From: Alphaproteobacteria bacterium MarineAlpha11_Bin1
GTDB lineage: Bacteria > Pseudomonadota > Alphaproteobacteria > MPNO01 > UBA830
Length of the DNA stretch: 64,000 nucleotides
Reading direction: 5' to 3'
Assembly: GCA_002937455.1 (NCBI GenBank)
Contig: PTJZ01000007.1
Span: 62,001 to 126,000, forward strand
The notes below the pieces were generated by a model, which was not told the DNA's origin, did no database searches, and worked only from the letters and a program-made list of their open reading frames with translations. Shown one piece after another: positions 52,865 through 62,035 of this stretch (position 1 is the first letter of the stretch; every line of letters begins with the position of its first letter). The position numbers and the translations under genes were made by a program.

Positions 52865-53686
52865 TCATTCTATGAGCTGTAATTTTTCATCTCGTACCGC
52901 TTCCATCAAAAGTTTGCGCAGCGGATCGTATAAACGCTGATTAGTGGCAATGATCGAGTTACCGTAAAGCACAGAATTTCGGCCATCGATCTCACCGACC
53001 ATCCCGCCCGCTTCGCGTACGATAACTATGCCGCCAGCTATATCCCAGGGTGAAAGACCAGTTTCCCAGAAACCTTCATAACGCCCTGCTGCGACATAGG
53101 CGAGGTCTAACGCAGCCGATCCTAACCGCCGCACGCCGGATGTCCTTTTCATGACTGCATTTAACATGACCAGAAAGGATTTCTTGCCTATGCGGTCGCC
53201 GAAGGGAATGCCTGTAGCAAGGAGAGAATCTGCTAAATTACCGCGTTCGGAGACCCTGAGTCGGCGGCGATTCAGAAACGCCCCTTCGCCGTTTTCCGCC
53301 GAGTAAAGTTCATCTCGAATAGGATCATATACGATGCCGGCAAATAGCTTTCCGTCACGTTCGACCCCGATTGAGATGGCGAAATGAGGTATACCGTGCA
53401 AAAAATTGGTAGTCCCATCAATGGGGTCAACGATCCATCGTTCGTCGCCTTCTTCGGCTTTGACCTCACCCCCTTCCTCCATCAAAAAGCCGAAACTTGG
53501 CCGCGCCTTCGAAAGTTCCTCGTAAAGAATTTGCTCTGTACGTCGGTCGGCTTCAGTAACGAAATCACCTGGACCCTTTCGGGATACCTGGAGTTGTTCG
53601 ACCTCCCCAAAATCTCGCACCAGCCGCCGGGATGCTTTTCGAGCCGCGGCCTCCATGACATTTATAAGTGGTGTAGGCAACGACAT
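52865..53686 (-). CDS. suhB: Inositol monophosphatase family protein
   Basis: 273 residues. Metal-binding motifs are EEGG near residue 70, WIVDPIDGTTNFLHG near residue 85 and the C-terminal SPWDIAGGIVIVREAGG near residue 215. It hydrolyses inositol-1-phosphate and related substrates; the SuhB type also affects rRNA transcription in E. coli. It lies 58 bases downstream of efp, and the group efp-suhB-OmpA-MotA-MotB runs on one strand. Confidence 0.94.
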   Translation of the reverse strand: MSLPTPLINVMEAAARKASRRLVRDFGEVEQLQVSRKGPGDFVTEADRRTEQILYEELSKARPSFGFLMEEGGEVKAEEGDERWIVDPIDGTTNFLHGIPHFAISIGVERDGKLFAGIVYDPIRDELYSAENGEGAFLNRRRLRVSERGNLADSLLATGIPFGDRIGKKSFLVMLNAVMKRTSGVRRLGSAALDLAYVAAGRYEGFWETGLSPWDIAGGIVIVREAGGMVGEIDGRNSVLYGNSIIATNQRLYDPLRKLLMEAVRDEKLQLIE

Positions 53687-53744
53687 GGCAACAAGTGTCT
53701 TTCGATTGGTTGGCTGGCGAGGGTTTACGCCTGCAGGTGATAAT

Positions 53745-54311
53745 TTAGTCTTTAGCGCGCTCGACGTAAGATCCGTCTTCGGTATTCACCACAATTCGCG
53801 TACCCGCCTCAATGTGAGGCGGTACCATAACGCGAACGCCGTTTTCGACTACTGATGGCTTATAGGACGACGAAGCGGTCTGCCCTTTTACAACCGGGTC
53901 TGCTTCCACAACCTCTAAAGTTACGTGCTGAGGAAGTCGGACGCCCACGACTTTTCCGTCGATCAGATCAGCTGTCACCGCCATCCCGTCTTGCAGAAAA
54001 GCGGCAGCTTCAGCCATTTGGTCTATTTGGACCGTGAATTGTTCGTAGCTTTCGCTGTCCATGAAGGTGATTTGATCTCCATCTACGTATAAGTAGGTGG
54101 CTTCTTTTTCTTCGACCATGAGCTTTTCGACAGACTCTGAGGTTCGAAATCGCTCGTTTGTCTTATTTCCGGATTTGACATCTCGCATTTCGACTTGGAT
54201 GAACGCATTACCCTTCCCGGGCAGAAGCATCTCGGTTTTCATCACAGTCCACTGCTTGTCCGCATGCTCTATCACATTACCCGGCCGGATGGTGTTCGCC
54301 TGGATTTTCAT
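53745..54311 (-). CDS. efp: Elongation factor P
   Basis: 188 residues with the KOW-like N-terminal domain and two OB domains. The acceptor Lys is K33 in the loop LLPGKGNAF, the form modified by EpmA with beta-lysine. The C-terminal domain carries EAGTRIVVNTEDGSYVERA, close to family consensus. EF-P relieves ribosome stalling at polyproline. epmB and epmA lie 289 bases away, and an EpmC-like gene is at 9.5 kb. A ribosome site GAAAAAAAGG precedes the ATG. Confidence 0.97.
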   Translation of the reverse strand: MKIQANTIRPGNVIEHADKQWTVMKTEMLLPGKGNAFIQVEMRDVKSGNKTNERFRTSESVEKLMVEEKEATYLYVDGDQITFMDSESYEQFTVQIDQMAEAAAFLQDGMAVTADLIDGKVVGVRLPQHVTLEVVEADPVVKGQTASSSYKPSVVENGVRVMVPPHIEAGTRIVVNTEDGSYVERAKD

Positions 54312-54600
54312 CCTTTTTTTCCGCTATTTAATATGGCGCGTAGACCTATCAGCTTGGCCCGGGATGCGCAATCGGAGAGGGTTAATCGATTTTTTGCGAT
54401 CGTTCCTAACTGATGACATTAGTGTAAGTTCATTCCGTTTTTGTAAAATCGTTCATTGGTCAAAATCAGTTAGCACGATTTTCGAGGTTTTTTCATGATT
54501 TTTAGGTGGCAGACCATGGACCTGCCGAGAGGATCCGATCAACTATTTTGAATGTGTTAGAGCCGACATAACACCAAGCCGCTCGTTGTGATTGTATAAT

Positions 54601-55680
54601 TTAAATTTCTTCGTAGCGATGAATCTCACCCTTAAAGTCTTTCATTCTCCATTCCTGATCAGATTGCTCGATTGCGGCGGTTTGAGCTGCCACTTTCCCG
54701 TACCCTTCGGGAATATCGACCACGTAAGTTGGCTGACACAAACCCGAAAGATGTCCTCGAAGGGCATCAAATATTGCGCGTCCCTCTTCTAGAGAGAGAC
54801 GGAAACGGGCAGTACCTTGGGCCTGATCTGGGTGATGTAAGTAGTATGGTTTGACCTTGAGTGCGATTAATCGTCGGAACAGCTCCGATAGCGTTTCTAT
54901 ATCGGCATTCACGCCTTTTAAGAGTACTGACTGAGATAATAGAGGGATCCCACCCCGTGTAAGACGTTCACAGGTGTTAGCAACTTCTGTGGTGAGTTCG
55001 CGCGAATGATTAACGTGAAGCACCATCCAGACCGGAAGATCACAACGCAAAGCTTTTATGAGTCGGTCAGTTACGCGACTTGGTAGGGAGACTGGCACAC
55101 GGGTATGGATACGTAGATTGTTAAGATGCGGAACCGCGGATAGCTGAGCTAACAGCGCGCCGAGTCTGGTGTCGGAAAGGGACAGTGGGTCCCCTCCCGT
55201 AAGGATTACCTCATGGATATCTTTACGGTCTTTAATATATGCGATGGCTGAATCGATATCCGTCGAGGAGGGTGCGGCCGCGTTACGTCCAACACGGTCG
55301 CGGCGAAAACAATAGCGGCAGTACACCGGACAAGATAGTGTTGGCATCAGTAGTACCCGATCGGGATATCGGTGTATCAAACCTGGAAGCGGAGAATGGT
55401 CGTGATCGCCAATAGGGTCCGCTAGTTCGTTATCCAATGCGTCTAACTCCGCGGTGTCGGGCACAAACTGTTTCGCGATTGGATCTTCAGGATCGTTTGG
55501 ATCCATTAATGCGACTACCCCGGCGGGGATAGCGACACTGTAGCGCTCGCCAACTCGTTCAAGGGCCTCAATTTCTTCATGCTTTATAAGTCCCGCCTGA
55601 TCAAGTTGGAGGGCGGTCCGTAATACAGCAGGGGTAGGGTTGATTTTTGACAAGGTGACGGTCTCCATTCTATTAGGCAT
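54601..55680 (-). CDS. epmB: EF-P beta-lysylation radical SAM enzyme (lysine 2,3-aminomutase-like)
   Basis: About 359 residues from the ATG at 55680 (55668 possible). The radical-SAM Cys are in LSCPVYCRYCFRRDRVGR near residue 115, and GGDPLSLSDTRLG and DQAQGTARFRLSLEEG match the KamA/EpmB group. At this size, and next to epmA, EpmB is more likely than a catabolic aminomutase. It makes (R)-beta-lysine for EF-P. Its start diverges from epmA with about ten bases between the two ATGs. Confidence 0.9.
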   Translation of the reverse strand: MPNRMETVTLSKINPTPAVLRTALQLDQAGLIKHEEIEALERVGERYSVAIPAGVVALMDPNDPEDPIAKQFVPDTAELDALDNELADPIGDHDHSPLPGLIHRYPDRVLLMPTLSCPVYCRYCFRRDRVGRNAAAPSSTDIDSAIAYIKDRKDIHEVILTGGDPLSLSDTRLGALLAQLSAVPHLNNLRIHTRVPVSLPSRVTDRLIKALRCDLPVWMVLHVNHSRELTTEVANTCERLTRGGIPLLSQSVLLKGVNADIETLSELFRRLIALKVKPYYLHHPDQAQGTARFRLSLEEGRAIFDALRGHLSGLCQPTYVVDIPEGYGKVAAQTAAIEQSDQEWRMKDFKGEIHRYEEI

Positions 55681-55690
55681 TATTGCTACG

Positions 55691-56758
55691 ATGGCGAACA
55701 ATGAAACCCCAAGATTGTTTTCGGGCGCCTGGTGGTGCCGGGACCGTTTTGAAGAGCGCGCGGATTACTTAGTTCGCCGCGCCGACATGCTTAAATCTGC
55801 CCGCGAATTCTTCGACCGTAGCGGTTATGTTGAGGTCGAGACACCGGCACTTCAAGTCTGTCCTGGGATGGAGCCGCATCTAAACACGTTCGTGACTAGT
55901 CTTTACGATCCGGACGGTGACTATCGTGAACTATTCCTTCACACGTCACCGGAATTCGCGATGAAAAAACTTTTAGCCGCGGGCATGCAACGTATTTTCC
56001 AGTTTGCGAGAGTCTTTCGGAACGGCGAACGCTCCACCAAGAATCATCCTGAATTTACGATGCTTGAGTGGTATCGGGTGGATGCGGATTGGCGCACTAT
56101 TGCTGAAATGGCGGAAGAACTCGTGCGTGCGGTATGTGGCCCCGTTGCACGGCGCGGCAATTTTGTTTGTAATGTCGCAGGGCCTTGGGAATATCTCTCA
56201 GTCGCGGAGGCTGTGGAACGCAGTACCGGTATTGATCTGCTGCAGACAACCCAGAATCCGCTTGATCCTGATAAACAAGCGCTACGACTCGCCGCCGAAG
56301 AGATTGGGGTACGCACTATTGATAGCGACACTTGGGAAGATGTCTTTTTCCGAATTTTTCTTGAGCGGGTAGAGCCGGGACTCGGGTTGGAAGCGCCGAC
56401 TGTACTACACTCTTACCCGGCGTCGATGGCGGCACTAGCGAGGTTATCCCCTGAAGATCCTCGCGTTTCAGAGCGCTTTGAGATTTTTGTATGCGGACTT
56501 GAACTGGCTAATGGGTACAGCGAACTTACGGACATTGATGAGCATCTAGCCAGATTTACAGCGACCGCTGAGCAACGGATCGCTGCCGGCCGCGATCCCA
56601 TTCCGGTTGACGAGGATTTTCTAGCGGCAGTCCAGTCCGGCATTCCAGAATCCGCCGGCATTGCTCTAGGATTTGACAGGCTGGTTATGCTTGCTACGGG
56701 TGCCCTGCGAATCGACGACGTATTGTGGGCTCCAGTGGTTGGGCCGACTATTAGTTAA
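55691..56758 (+). CDS. epmA: EF-P--(R)-beta-lysine ligase
   Basis: 356 residues from the ATG at 55691 (MANNETPRLFSG), the size of a PoxA/GenX protein, i.e. a lysyl-tRNA synthetase catalytic core without an anticodon domain. Class II motif 2 is RVFRNGERSTKNHPEFTMLE and motif 3 is GIALGFDRLVML. It attaches beta-lysine to EF-P. The upstream frame to 55640 is antisense to epmB and not conserved. It converges with an LLM gene remnant 13 bases after its stop. Confidence 0.95.
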   Translation: MANNETPRLFSGAWWCRDRFEERADYLVRRADMLKSAREFFDRSGYVEVETPALQVCPGMEPHLNTFVTSLYDPDGDYRELFLHTSPEFAMKKLLAAGMQRIFQFARVFRNGERSTKNHPEFTMLEWYRVDADWRTIAEMAEELVRAVCGPVARRGNFVCNVAGPWEYLSVAEAVERSTGIDLLQTTQNPLDPDKQALRLAAEEIGVRTIDSDTWEDVFFRIFLERVEPGLGLEAPTVLHSYPASMAALARLSPEDPRVSERFEIFVCGLELANGYSELTDIDEHLARFTATAEQRIAAGRDPIPVDEDFLAAVQSGIPESAGIALGFDRLVMLATGALRIDDVLWAPVVGPTIS

Positions 56759-56771
56759 CACCGCTCAATGG

Positions 56772-57029
56772 CTAATCGCAGAGATTGAGGGTGAGCCATT
56801 CACCAAACAATCGAACTGACCGTTGCATTTTTTCCGACGTTAAATCACCAAATGCGATCTGACAAACCAGGTAACTAGCCGTTGCCGTGGCCATGGGCTC
56901 TGCCAGAAATTCGGTTACTTGTTCCGGTGTCCCCATAACTGCGTGCCCCTGCGCTACCATTACTTCAAACTCCGAGGGCTTCTGGTGTTTTGGGTACAGC
57001 CATGTCGTGGCGGCGAAATAGCCAGTTGA
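56772..57029 (-). pseudogene. C-terminal remnant of an LLM-class monooxygenase behind thiE
   Basis: Directly after the thiE stop the minus strand reads STGYFAATTWLYPKH, then QGHAVMGTPEQVTEFLAE, YLVCQIAFGDL and QRSVRLFGEW before a stop at 56772. GTPEQV followed by a YLVC..FGDL block and RSVRLF is the C-terminal pattern of luciferase-like monooxygenases. About 86 codons survive; the first 250 or so are missing, and the only ATG at 56960 starts mid-domain. It is a 5'-truncated gene fused end to end with thiE. Confidence 0.75.
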
Positions 57030-57031
57030 AA

Positions 57032-57676
57032 CTATCGTGCCATCTTTTGATTAAAGGCCTTAACTGCCGCCGCTGGCCCACCGCTATAATTCCAGACACC
57101 ACCGCCAACAGCGAGAAAATCTGCACCGGCGTTCACGACGGTGCTGCAGTTGTCGACAGTTATGCCGCCAATGGCGACGCAGGGCACTATCATCAACTCC
57201 TGCCACCAACTAAGGATTGCGATGTCCGCTGGCGTCGCGGTCTCTTTTGTGGACGAGGGAAAGAATGCACCGAAGGCGACGTAGTCTGCGCCTGCTTCGC
57301 CTGCATCAAATGCCAGCTCACGCGAGCCCTTGCAGGTAACACCGATAATCGCTTTGTCTCCAACCAGTCGGCGGGCATTTACGTAGGGCGTGTCACCTTG
57401 CCCTAAATGAACACCATCGCAATCCATGTCTGCAGCAAGATCAGCACGGTCGTTCATTATAAAGGCGACATCGCGGTCTTGGGCCACCGGCCTAAGGATT
57501 TCCGTCGCGTGACGTATGTAGTCGTCGGTCACATTCTTCAGCCGGAGCTGTACACATGCGACATCTCCTCCATCCAATGCTGCGCCGAGTTTTTCTGCGA
57601 ATGCGATCGCACCGCCCGTATCGAAAGTTGGCGGCGATATCAAGTAAAGCTGGCAGGTCTGGGCAGCGATGCGCAA
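57032..57676 (-). CDS. thiE: Thiamine phosphate synthase
   Basis: 214 residues of TIM-barrel type. VQLRLKN near residue 41, [24 protein letters not shown] near residue 72, GVTCKG and [20 protein letters not shown] are all family signatures. It joins HMP-PP and THZ-P to thiamine phosphate. It lies 11 bases after fbaB. No TPP riboswitch is seen upstream, and fbaB-thiE co-transcription is the likely arrangement. Confidence 0.93.
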   Translation of the reverse strand: MRIAAQTCQLYLISPPTFDTGGAIAFAEKLGAALDGGDVACVQLRLKNVTDDYIRHATEILRPVAQDRDVAFIMNDRADLAADMDCDGVHLGQGDTPYVNARRLVGDKAIIGVTCKGSRELAFDAGEAGADYVAFGAFFPSSTKETATPADIAILSWWQELMIVPCVAIGGITVDNCSTVVNAGADFLAVGGGVWNYSGGPAAAVKAFNQKMAR

Positions 57677-57687
57677 GATCCCTCTGT

Positions 57688-58608
57688 TTACGCCTTATTC
57701 TGGTATATCTTAATGATCTGATTGAGCATGGCCAAAGCCTCATCCTTTGGGCGTTGGAAGGTATTTCGACCTATAATGGAGCCATTGCCGCCGCCATCAC
57801 GGATGGCAGTGACTTCCTTGTAGATGCCGTCAAGTTCTTTGGCCTCGCCGCCGGAGAACACGACAATGCGCTTGCCGTTAAAACATGCCTGGACAACGTG
57901 TTCGATACGCTTGGCAAGAGTGGTAACCGGAATTTTCTGCGCGGAGTAAATCTTTTCTGCTGCGTCAAGGAAAATCGCATCTGTAGGCGGCTTAACCTTG
58001 ATAATATGAGCGCCGATTAGGGCAGCCATATGCGCAGCATAGGCGCAGACATCCATTGCGGTTTCACCCTCTTTGGTCACCATACCACCTCTTGGATAGG
58101 ACCAGACGACGACGGCAAGGCCCACGGATTTCGCCTCTTCGGCTAGTTCGCGAATTTCCTCCATAAGTTCAAACTGATACTCAGATCCGGGATAAATCGT
58201 GAACCCAATCGCCGAACAGCCAAGCCTAAGCGCATCGCTAACTGTCGCGGTTACGGCCTGATCTTTTTCCGTCGCTAGCGAATTGGCCGAGTTACATTTG
58301 AGGATTGTCGGGATCCCACCAGCGAAGGTGTCGGCGCCTGCCTCAATCATGCCGAGTGGGGCGGCAAACGCGGATAGGCCGGCGTCAATAGCGAGCTGGA
58401 AATGATAATGGGGATCGTAGCCCGCGTTGTTGGGAGCAAAACTACGCGCCGGGCCGTGCTCGAAACCTTGGTCAACCGGTAGGATCACAAGCTTACCGGT
58501 GCCCCCTAGTTTGCCGTGCATCAGTATATTGGCCAATTTGTTCTTTGTGCCTGGATTATCACTTTCGTATCCGGCGAGTATTTTCTTAACTTTCTGGCTG
58601 ACGCGCAT
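57688..58608 (-). CDS. fbaB: Class I fructose-bisphosphate aldolase (DhnA/FbaB type)
   Basis: 306 residues from the ATG at 58608 ([14 protein letters not shown]), with GGAAGGA upstream; the frame from 58641 adds 11 residues. The sequence [18 protein letters not shown] near residue 42, and [13 protein letters not shown] near residue 205 with the Schiff-base Lys, mark the archaeal-type class I aldolase. It cleaves fructose-1,6-bisphosphate. The gene leads the unit fbaB-thiE. Confidence 0.94.
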   Translation of the reverse strand: MRVSQKVKKILAGYESDNPGTKNKLANILMHGKLGGTGKLVILPVDQGFEHGPARSFAPNNAGYDPHYHFQLAIDAGLSAFAAPLGMIEAGADTFAGGIPTILKCNSANSLATEKDQAVTATVSDALRLGCSAIGFTIYPGSEYQFELMEEIRELAEEAKSVGLAVVVWSYPRGGMVTKEGETAMDVCAYAAHMAALIGAHIIKVKPPTDAIFLDAAEKIYSAQKIPVTTLAKRIEHVVQACFNGKRIVVFSGGEAKELDGIYKEVTAIRDGGGNGSIIGRNTFQRPKDEALAMLNQIIKIYQNKA

Positions 58609-58836
58609 CGATCGATCCTTCCGATAACTTAACCCCGTCAATACTAGATAGACCCGGTAATTTCAATCTTTACAGTCTATATTTTCGCGGAAAACTGGGA
58701 GTTTTAGGCTATTCTTAGAGAGATCGATTCGGGGTTGTAACGACTTTTAGTTACTAACCTTTTGGATAGGTTGACGTCACTTTCGTCAACATCGTATTGT
58801 GCAAAAATTAAAAAAAACGGTGGGTTAGAGGACTTC

Positions 58837-59064
58837 GTGTCGAAATTAGATGAAGCGGCAAAGCGCCTCCAAAAAGCTGTTACAGCCTTGGAAAAAGCAG
58901 CCCGTACCAAATCTGAAAATGAAAGAGCCGCATTATCCGGTACTTCGGAATCTGACCTTTCTGCGGCGCGGGACAAGGCCGGCGATCTTGAAGCGTTGAA
59001 CGCGTCCGTCGCGGAAAGGCTAGATCTTGCGATTTTGCGTGTGAAAGACATTTTGGATAAATGA
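58837..59064 (+). CDS. DUF4164-like coiled-coil protein upstream of zapA
   Basis: About 76 residues from the GTG at 58837 (VSKLDEAAKRLQKA); an earlier TTG at 58762 would give 100. The sequence is alpha-helical and coiled-coil throughout, with Ala/Lys/Glu heptads (KAVTALEKAARTK). Its spacing to zapA (one base) and its orientation match the small coiled-coil protein usually found next to alphaproteobacterial zapA. A role in division or Z-ring assembly is inference. Confidence 0.75.
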   Translation: MSKLDEAAKRLQKAVTALEKAARTKSENERAALSGTSESDLSAARDKAGDLEALNASVAERLDLAILRVKDILDK

Positions 59065-59065
59065 C

Positions 59066-59398
59066 ATGGCGCAGGTCGAGATAAAAATCAACGGTCGAAA
59101 CTACCAAATTGCCTGCGACGACGGCCAAGAAGCTCATCTAGTCCAACTGGGCGAATATGTCGACAAGCGAGTTCAAGAACTCGTGTCGGCGGTCGGTCAG
59201 GTGGGGGACTCTCGACTCCTTGTCATGGTATCGCTGCTAGTTGCGGACGAACTTGCCGAAACCTACGCTGATCTTAATCAAACTGCAGCCGCAGCAGAAG
59301 TTGCCGGGTCGGTTGAGAAAAAGGAGGCCGCGCTCGCAGAGATCGTCGATTCCGCAACTGCCCAGATCGAAGATATCACTCGGATTCTGTCCGACTAA
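59066..59398 (+). CDS. zapA: Cell division protein ZapA
   Basis: 110 residues. VEIKINGRNYQIACDDGQEAH at the N-terminus, LGEYVDKRVQELV near residue 28 and LLVMVSLLVADELAE in the helix match ZapA, which bundles FtsZ protofilaments. It is preceded by a coiled-coil gene and followed by a probable 6S RNA and the 5-formyl-THF cyclo-ligase gene, the standard order in alphaproteobacteria. Confidence 0.93.
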   Translation: MAQVEIKINGRNYQIACDDGQEAHLVQLGEYVDKRVQELVSAVGQVGDSRLLVMVSLLVADELAETYADLNQTAAAAEVAGSVEKKEAALAEIVDSATAQIEDITRILSD

Positions 59399-59469
59399 GG
59401 TCCAGACTAAAAGTCAAAGTCCATTTCCCGTTTACAATTTATGCCTTAGGTTAGGCTATGGCGGGGCTA

Positions 59470-59605
59470 TCCGGTGCGATAGGTCATTACATCCCTGGGG
59501 CCAATACAATTCTCTCGGGAACTGCCTCTGTCGGGGTCTTGGCCTCGGTACGCGGTGCCCACCTGTTTCGTGCAGGCCGCAGAGGATCATATTGACAGCC
59601 GGCCG
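59470..59605 (+). ncRNA. ssrS: Probable 6S RNA
   Basis: Located between zapA and the 5-FCL gene, the standard ssrS locus. ATCCCTGGGGCC (59491-59502) can pair with GGCCGCAGAGGAT (59575-59587) as a closing stem, with an internal hairpin GGTAC-GCG-GTGCC (59548-59560), a small CCTC-TGTC-GGGG stem and a CCTG...CAGG stem. That leaves an open middle as 6S needs. A TTTACA with a weak -10 about 17 bases on lies upstream. Ends are approximate; sequence similarity was judged by eye only. Confidence 0.5.
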
Positions 59606-59652
59606 CGACGGCTCCGCCGCTTCGTTTCTGCAAAACCAGACGGGGTTCTGAT

Positions 59653-60264
59653 TTGTTGAGGAATACGGACTGGATAGATCGAGAAAAATCGGAGTTGCGA
59701 AGTGAACTGCGCCTGCAGCGTAGCAAGTTGGGCCCCACCTATGGCACGAATGCCGCGAAATTACTTTCGGATCGGTTCTTTAAACATTTTGATCAGACGT
59801 TAGAAGGCTGTGTAGTAGCAGGCTACTGGCCGATGAAGGGTGAAATTGACATCCGCCGGGTGATAAATGAACTCGTGAGTCGCGCAGCGATAACGGCGCT
59901 TCCAGTGACGGTAGGGAGAGATAAGCCGTTAGTGTTTCGCCGCTGGGCCCCGGGCGACAGACTGTTTAAGGGAGACTTCGAGGTATTCGAACCTGACCCA
60001 CGATTGCCCACCATCGTTCCGGATATCGTGGTAGTGCCGATACTTGGTTTCGATGCCGCCGGTAATCGTTTGGGGTATGGGGGTGGTTATTATGATAGAA
60101 CCTTGGCGGCGCTTAGAATTACGCCCGGAATTCTCGCCGTGGGCGTCGCTTATGATGAGCAGGAGTGCAACAAAATACCCGTAGACGCCAAAGACATGCC
60201 GCTTGATATAATATTCACCACCCGGCGAACGATATCGCCTGACAGAGAGGGAAATGCAGACTAA
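59653..60264 (+). CDS. 5-formyltetrahydrofolate cyclo-ligase
   Basis: 203 residues from TTG codons at 59653/59656. Landmarks are RSELRLQR, VAGYWPMKGEID near residue 55 and the family motif GFDAAGNRLGYGGGYYDRTL near residue 130 (residues split over NRLGYGGGYYDR). It converts 5-formyl-THF to 5,10-methenyl-THF. It follows the 6S candidate and abuts the next gene without a gap (stop TAA at 60262-60264, ATG at 60265). Confidence 0.93.
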   Translation: MLRNTDWIDREKSELRSELRLQRSKLGPTYGTNAAKLLSDRFFKHFDQTLEGCVVAGYWPMKGEIDIRRVINELVSRAAITALPVTVGRDKPLVFRRWAPGDRLFKGDFEVFEPDPRLPTIVPDIVVVPILGFDAAGNRLGYGGGYYDRTLAALRITPGILAVGVAYDEQECNKIPVDAKDMPLDIIFTTRRTISPDREGNAD

Positions 60265-61077
60265 ATGAGAATACTAATTTGCGGCGACGTGGTGGGCCGG
60301 TCCGGCCGTAATGTAGTAATTAACCAACTGCCTATACTTAAAGACCGATATGCGATCGATTTTATTATCGTCAACGGGGAAAATTCCGCGGGTGGGTTCG
60401 GTATCACGCCAAAAATCTGCGATGAATTTTTCGGTGTTGGCGCTGACGCAATTACTACTGGAAATCATGTCTGGGACCAGAAAGACATAATCCCACATTT
60501 CGACAAAGAGCCAAGGATCCTGCGGCCGGCAAACTTTCCTATAGGAACGCCCGGTAAGGGTGCCGCGCAATTCACAGATTCCCGTGGCCGAAAAGTTGTC
60601 ATTCTGCACCTGATGGCGCGTTTATTTATGGATCCCCTTGATGATCCATTCGCCGCAGCTGCCGAGATGCTGAATACGTGGCGACTAGCGGGAAACGCGG
60701 ATGCCATTGTACTCGATTTTCACGGTGAAGCGTCGAGTGAAAAAATGGCTATGGGACATTTTCTTGACGGTCGCGTCTCGGTTGTTGTTGGTACCCACAC
60801 CCATGTTCCAACGGCTGACGCACAGGTGTTTCCCGGCGGCACAGGTTATATGACAGATATCGGTATGTGTGGAGACTATGATTCAGTGATCGGGATCCGT
60901 AAGGAAACCTCCGTAGATCGTTTTGTTCGAAAGATGCCGACGGTCCGGATGGAAGCCGCTCAAGGGGTTGCTACCCTTTGTGCCGTCTTGGTCGATACAG
61001 ACGATTCAACTGGGCTTACCACGGATATCCGGCCGATTCGGATCGGCGGGCGTCTTAGGGGCGAACAACCTGATTGA
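60265..61077 (+). CDS. YmdB-family metallophosphoesterase (TIGR00282)
   Basis: 270 residues. The metal-binding motifs are ICGDVVGRSGRNV (N-terminus), VNGENSAGGFGI, TGNHVWDQKD near residue 68 and VVGTHTHVPTAD near residue 175. It belongs to the calcineurin-like YmdB/TIGR00282 family; Bacillus YmdB is a 2',3'-cyclic nucleotide phosphodiesterase. It begins one base after the 5-FCL stop, a conserved neighbour pair in alphaproteobacteria. Two weak hairpins follow it. Confidence 0.93.
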   Translation: MRILICGDVVGRSGRNVVINQLPILKDRYAIDFIIVNGENSAGGFGITPKICDEFFGVGADAITTGNHVWDQKDIIPHFDKEPRILRPANFPIGTPGKGAAQFTDSRGRKVVILHLMARLFMDPLDDPFAAAAEMLNTWRLAGNADAIVLDFHGEASSEKMAMGHFLDGRVSVVVGTHTHVPTADAQVFPGGTGYMTDIGMCGDYDSVIGIRKETSVDRFVRKMPTVRMEAAQGVATLCAVLVDTDDSTGLTTDIRPIRIGGRLRGEQPD

Positions 61078-61273
61078 CTTAATTAAATTGGATTGTCCGG
61101 GTCTTGAGCAATCTTATTTAGTTAAAATCAGGGCATCCCCGCCCTATTCCTGCCACATTACATTGCCAAGCTGTTGCTACTACTAAATTACCCGGACATG
61201 TGGGGGTTCGGGGTCGCCATAACACTAGGTATGGTATAAATTATATCAATTTGGGGATGAAGTCGGAGAGACA

Positions 61274-62020
61274 ATGGCGGGGCATTCAAAATTTAAGAAC
61301 ATACAGTACCGAAAAGGTGCTCAGGACGCCAAGAGGGCCAAGGTTTTCACAAAGTTGATCCGAGAGCTAACGGTTGCGGCGAAGGGTGGAGCAGATCCTG
61401 ATGCAAACCCTCGCCTGCGGGCAGCCATCTCCGCTTCAAAAAATGCCAATATGGGGAAGGACACCATGGAACGTGCCATTGCCCGAGGTTCTGGAAACGA
61501 TGAAGGTGACCAGTACGAAGAAATACGCTACGAAGGATATGGGCCCAAGGGGGTCGCAGTGATCGTGGAAGCGTTAACCGATAACCGGAATCGTACAGCC
61601 AGTGATGTGCGCGCCGCGTTCACTAAGTTTGGTGGTAATCTTGGCGAGACAGGTAGCGTCAATTTCATGTTCGATAGAGTCGGACAGCTCTTTTACACCC
61701 TGAATGTTGCCGATGCAGAAACCGTTTTTGAGGCCGCGATCGATGCCGGTGCCCAAGAGGTAGAAACGAATGAGGACGGACACGAAATAATCTGCGAACC
61801 CAATGACTTCAATAATGTTTGTGAAGACCTAGAGGGCCTATTTGGCCCGGCGAATTCTGCAGAACTCACTTGGAAAGCCCAGACCACAGTGGATCTTGAT
61901 ATAGATAGTGCTAAGACGATGCTTAATCTCCTAGACGCTCTGGAGGATAATGACGACGTTCAGAAGGTATCGTCGAATGTCGAGATCCAAGATGCCGTCA
62001 TGTCAGAGCTCTCGGACTGA
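61274..62020 (+). CDS. YebC/PmpR-family regulator or translation factor
   Basis: 248 residues. MAGHSKFKNIQYRKGAQDAKR and the glycine-rich ARGSGNDEGDQYEEIRYEGYG are the family signature. The family was annotated as transcriptional regulators; recent work links YebC proteins to relief of ribosome stalling at polyproline, which is notable given the EF-P genes here. It lies directly before ruvC, as in most proteobacteria, 15 bases apart. A GGAGAGA ribosome site precedes the ATG. Confidence 0.95.
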   Translation: MAGHSKFKNIQYRKGAQDAKRAKVFTKLIRELTVAAKGGADPDANPRLRAAISASKNANMGKDTMERAIARGSGNDEGDQYEEIRYEGYGPKGVAVIVEALTDNRNRTASDVRAAFTKFGGNLGETGSVNFMFDRVGQLFYTLNVADAETVFEAAIDAGAQEVETNEDGHEIICEPNDFNNVCEDLEGLFGPANSAELTWKAQTTVDLDIDSAKTMLNLLDALEDNDDVQKVSSNVEIQDAVMSELSD

Positions 62021-62035
62021 GTGGGGACCACGCAT

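Noticed and set aside
59470..59605. 4.5S/SRP RNA instead of 6S
   Set aside because: No GGTCAGGTCCGGAAGGAAGCAG-like conserved loop is present.
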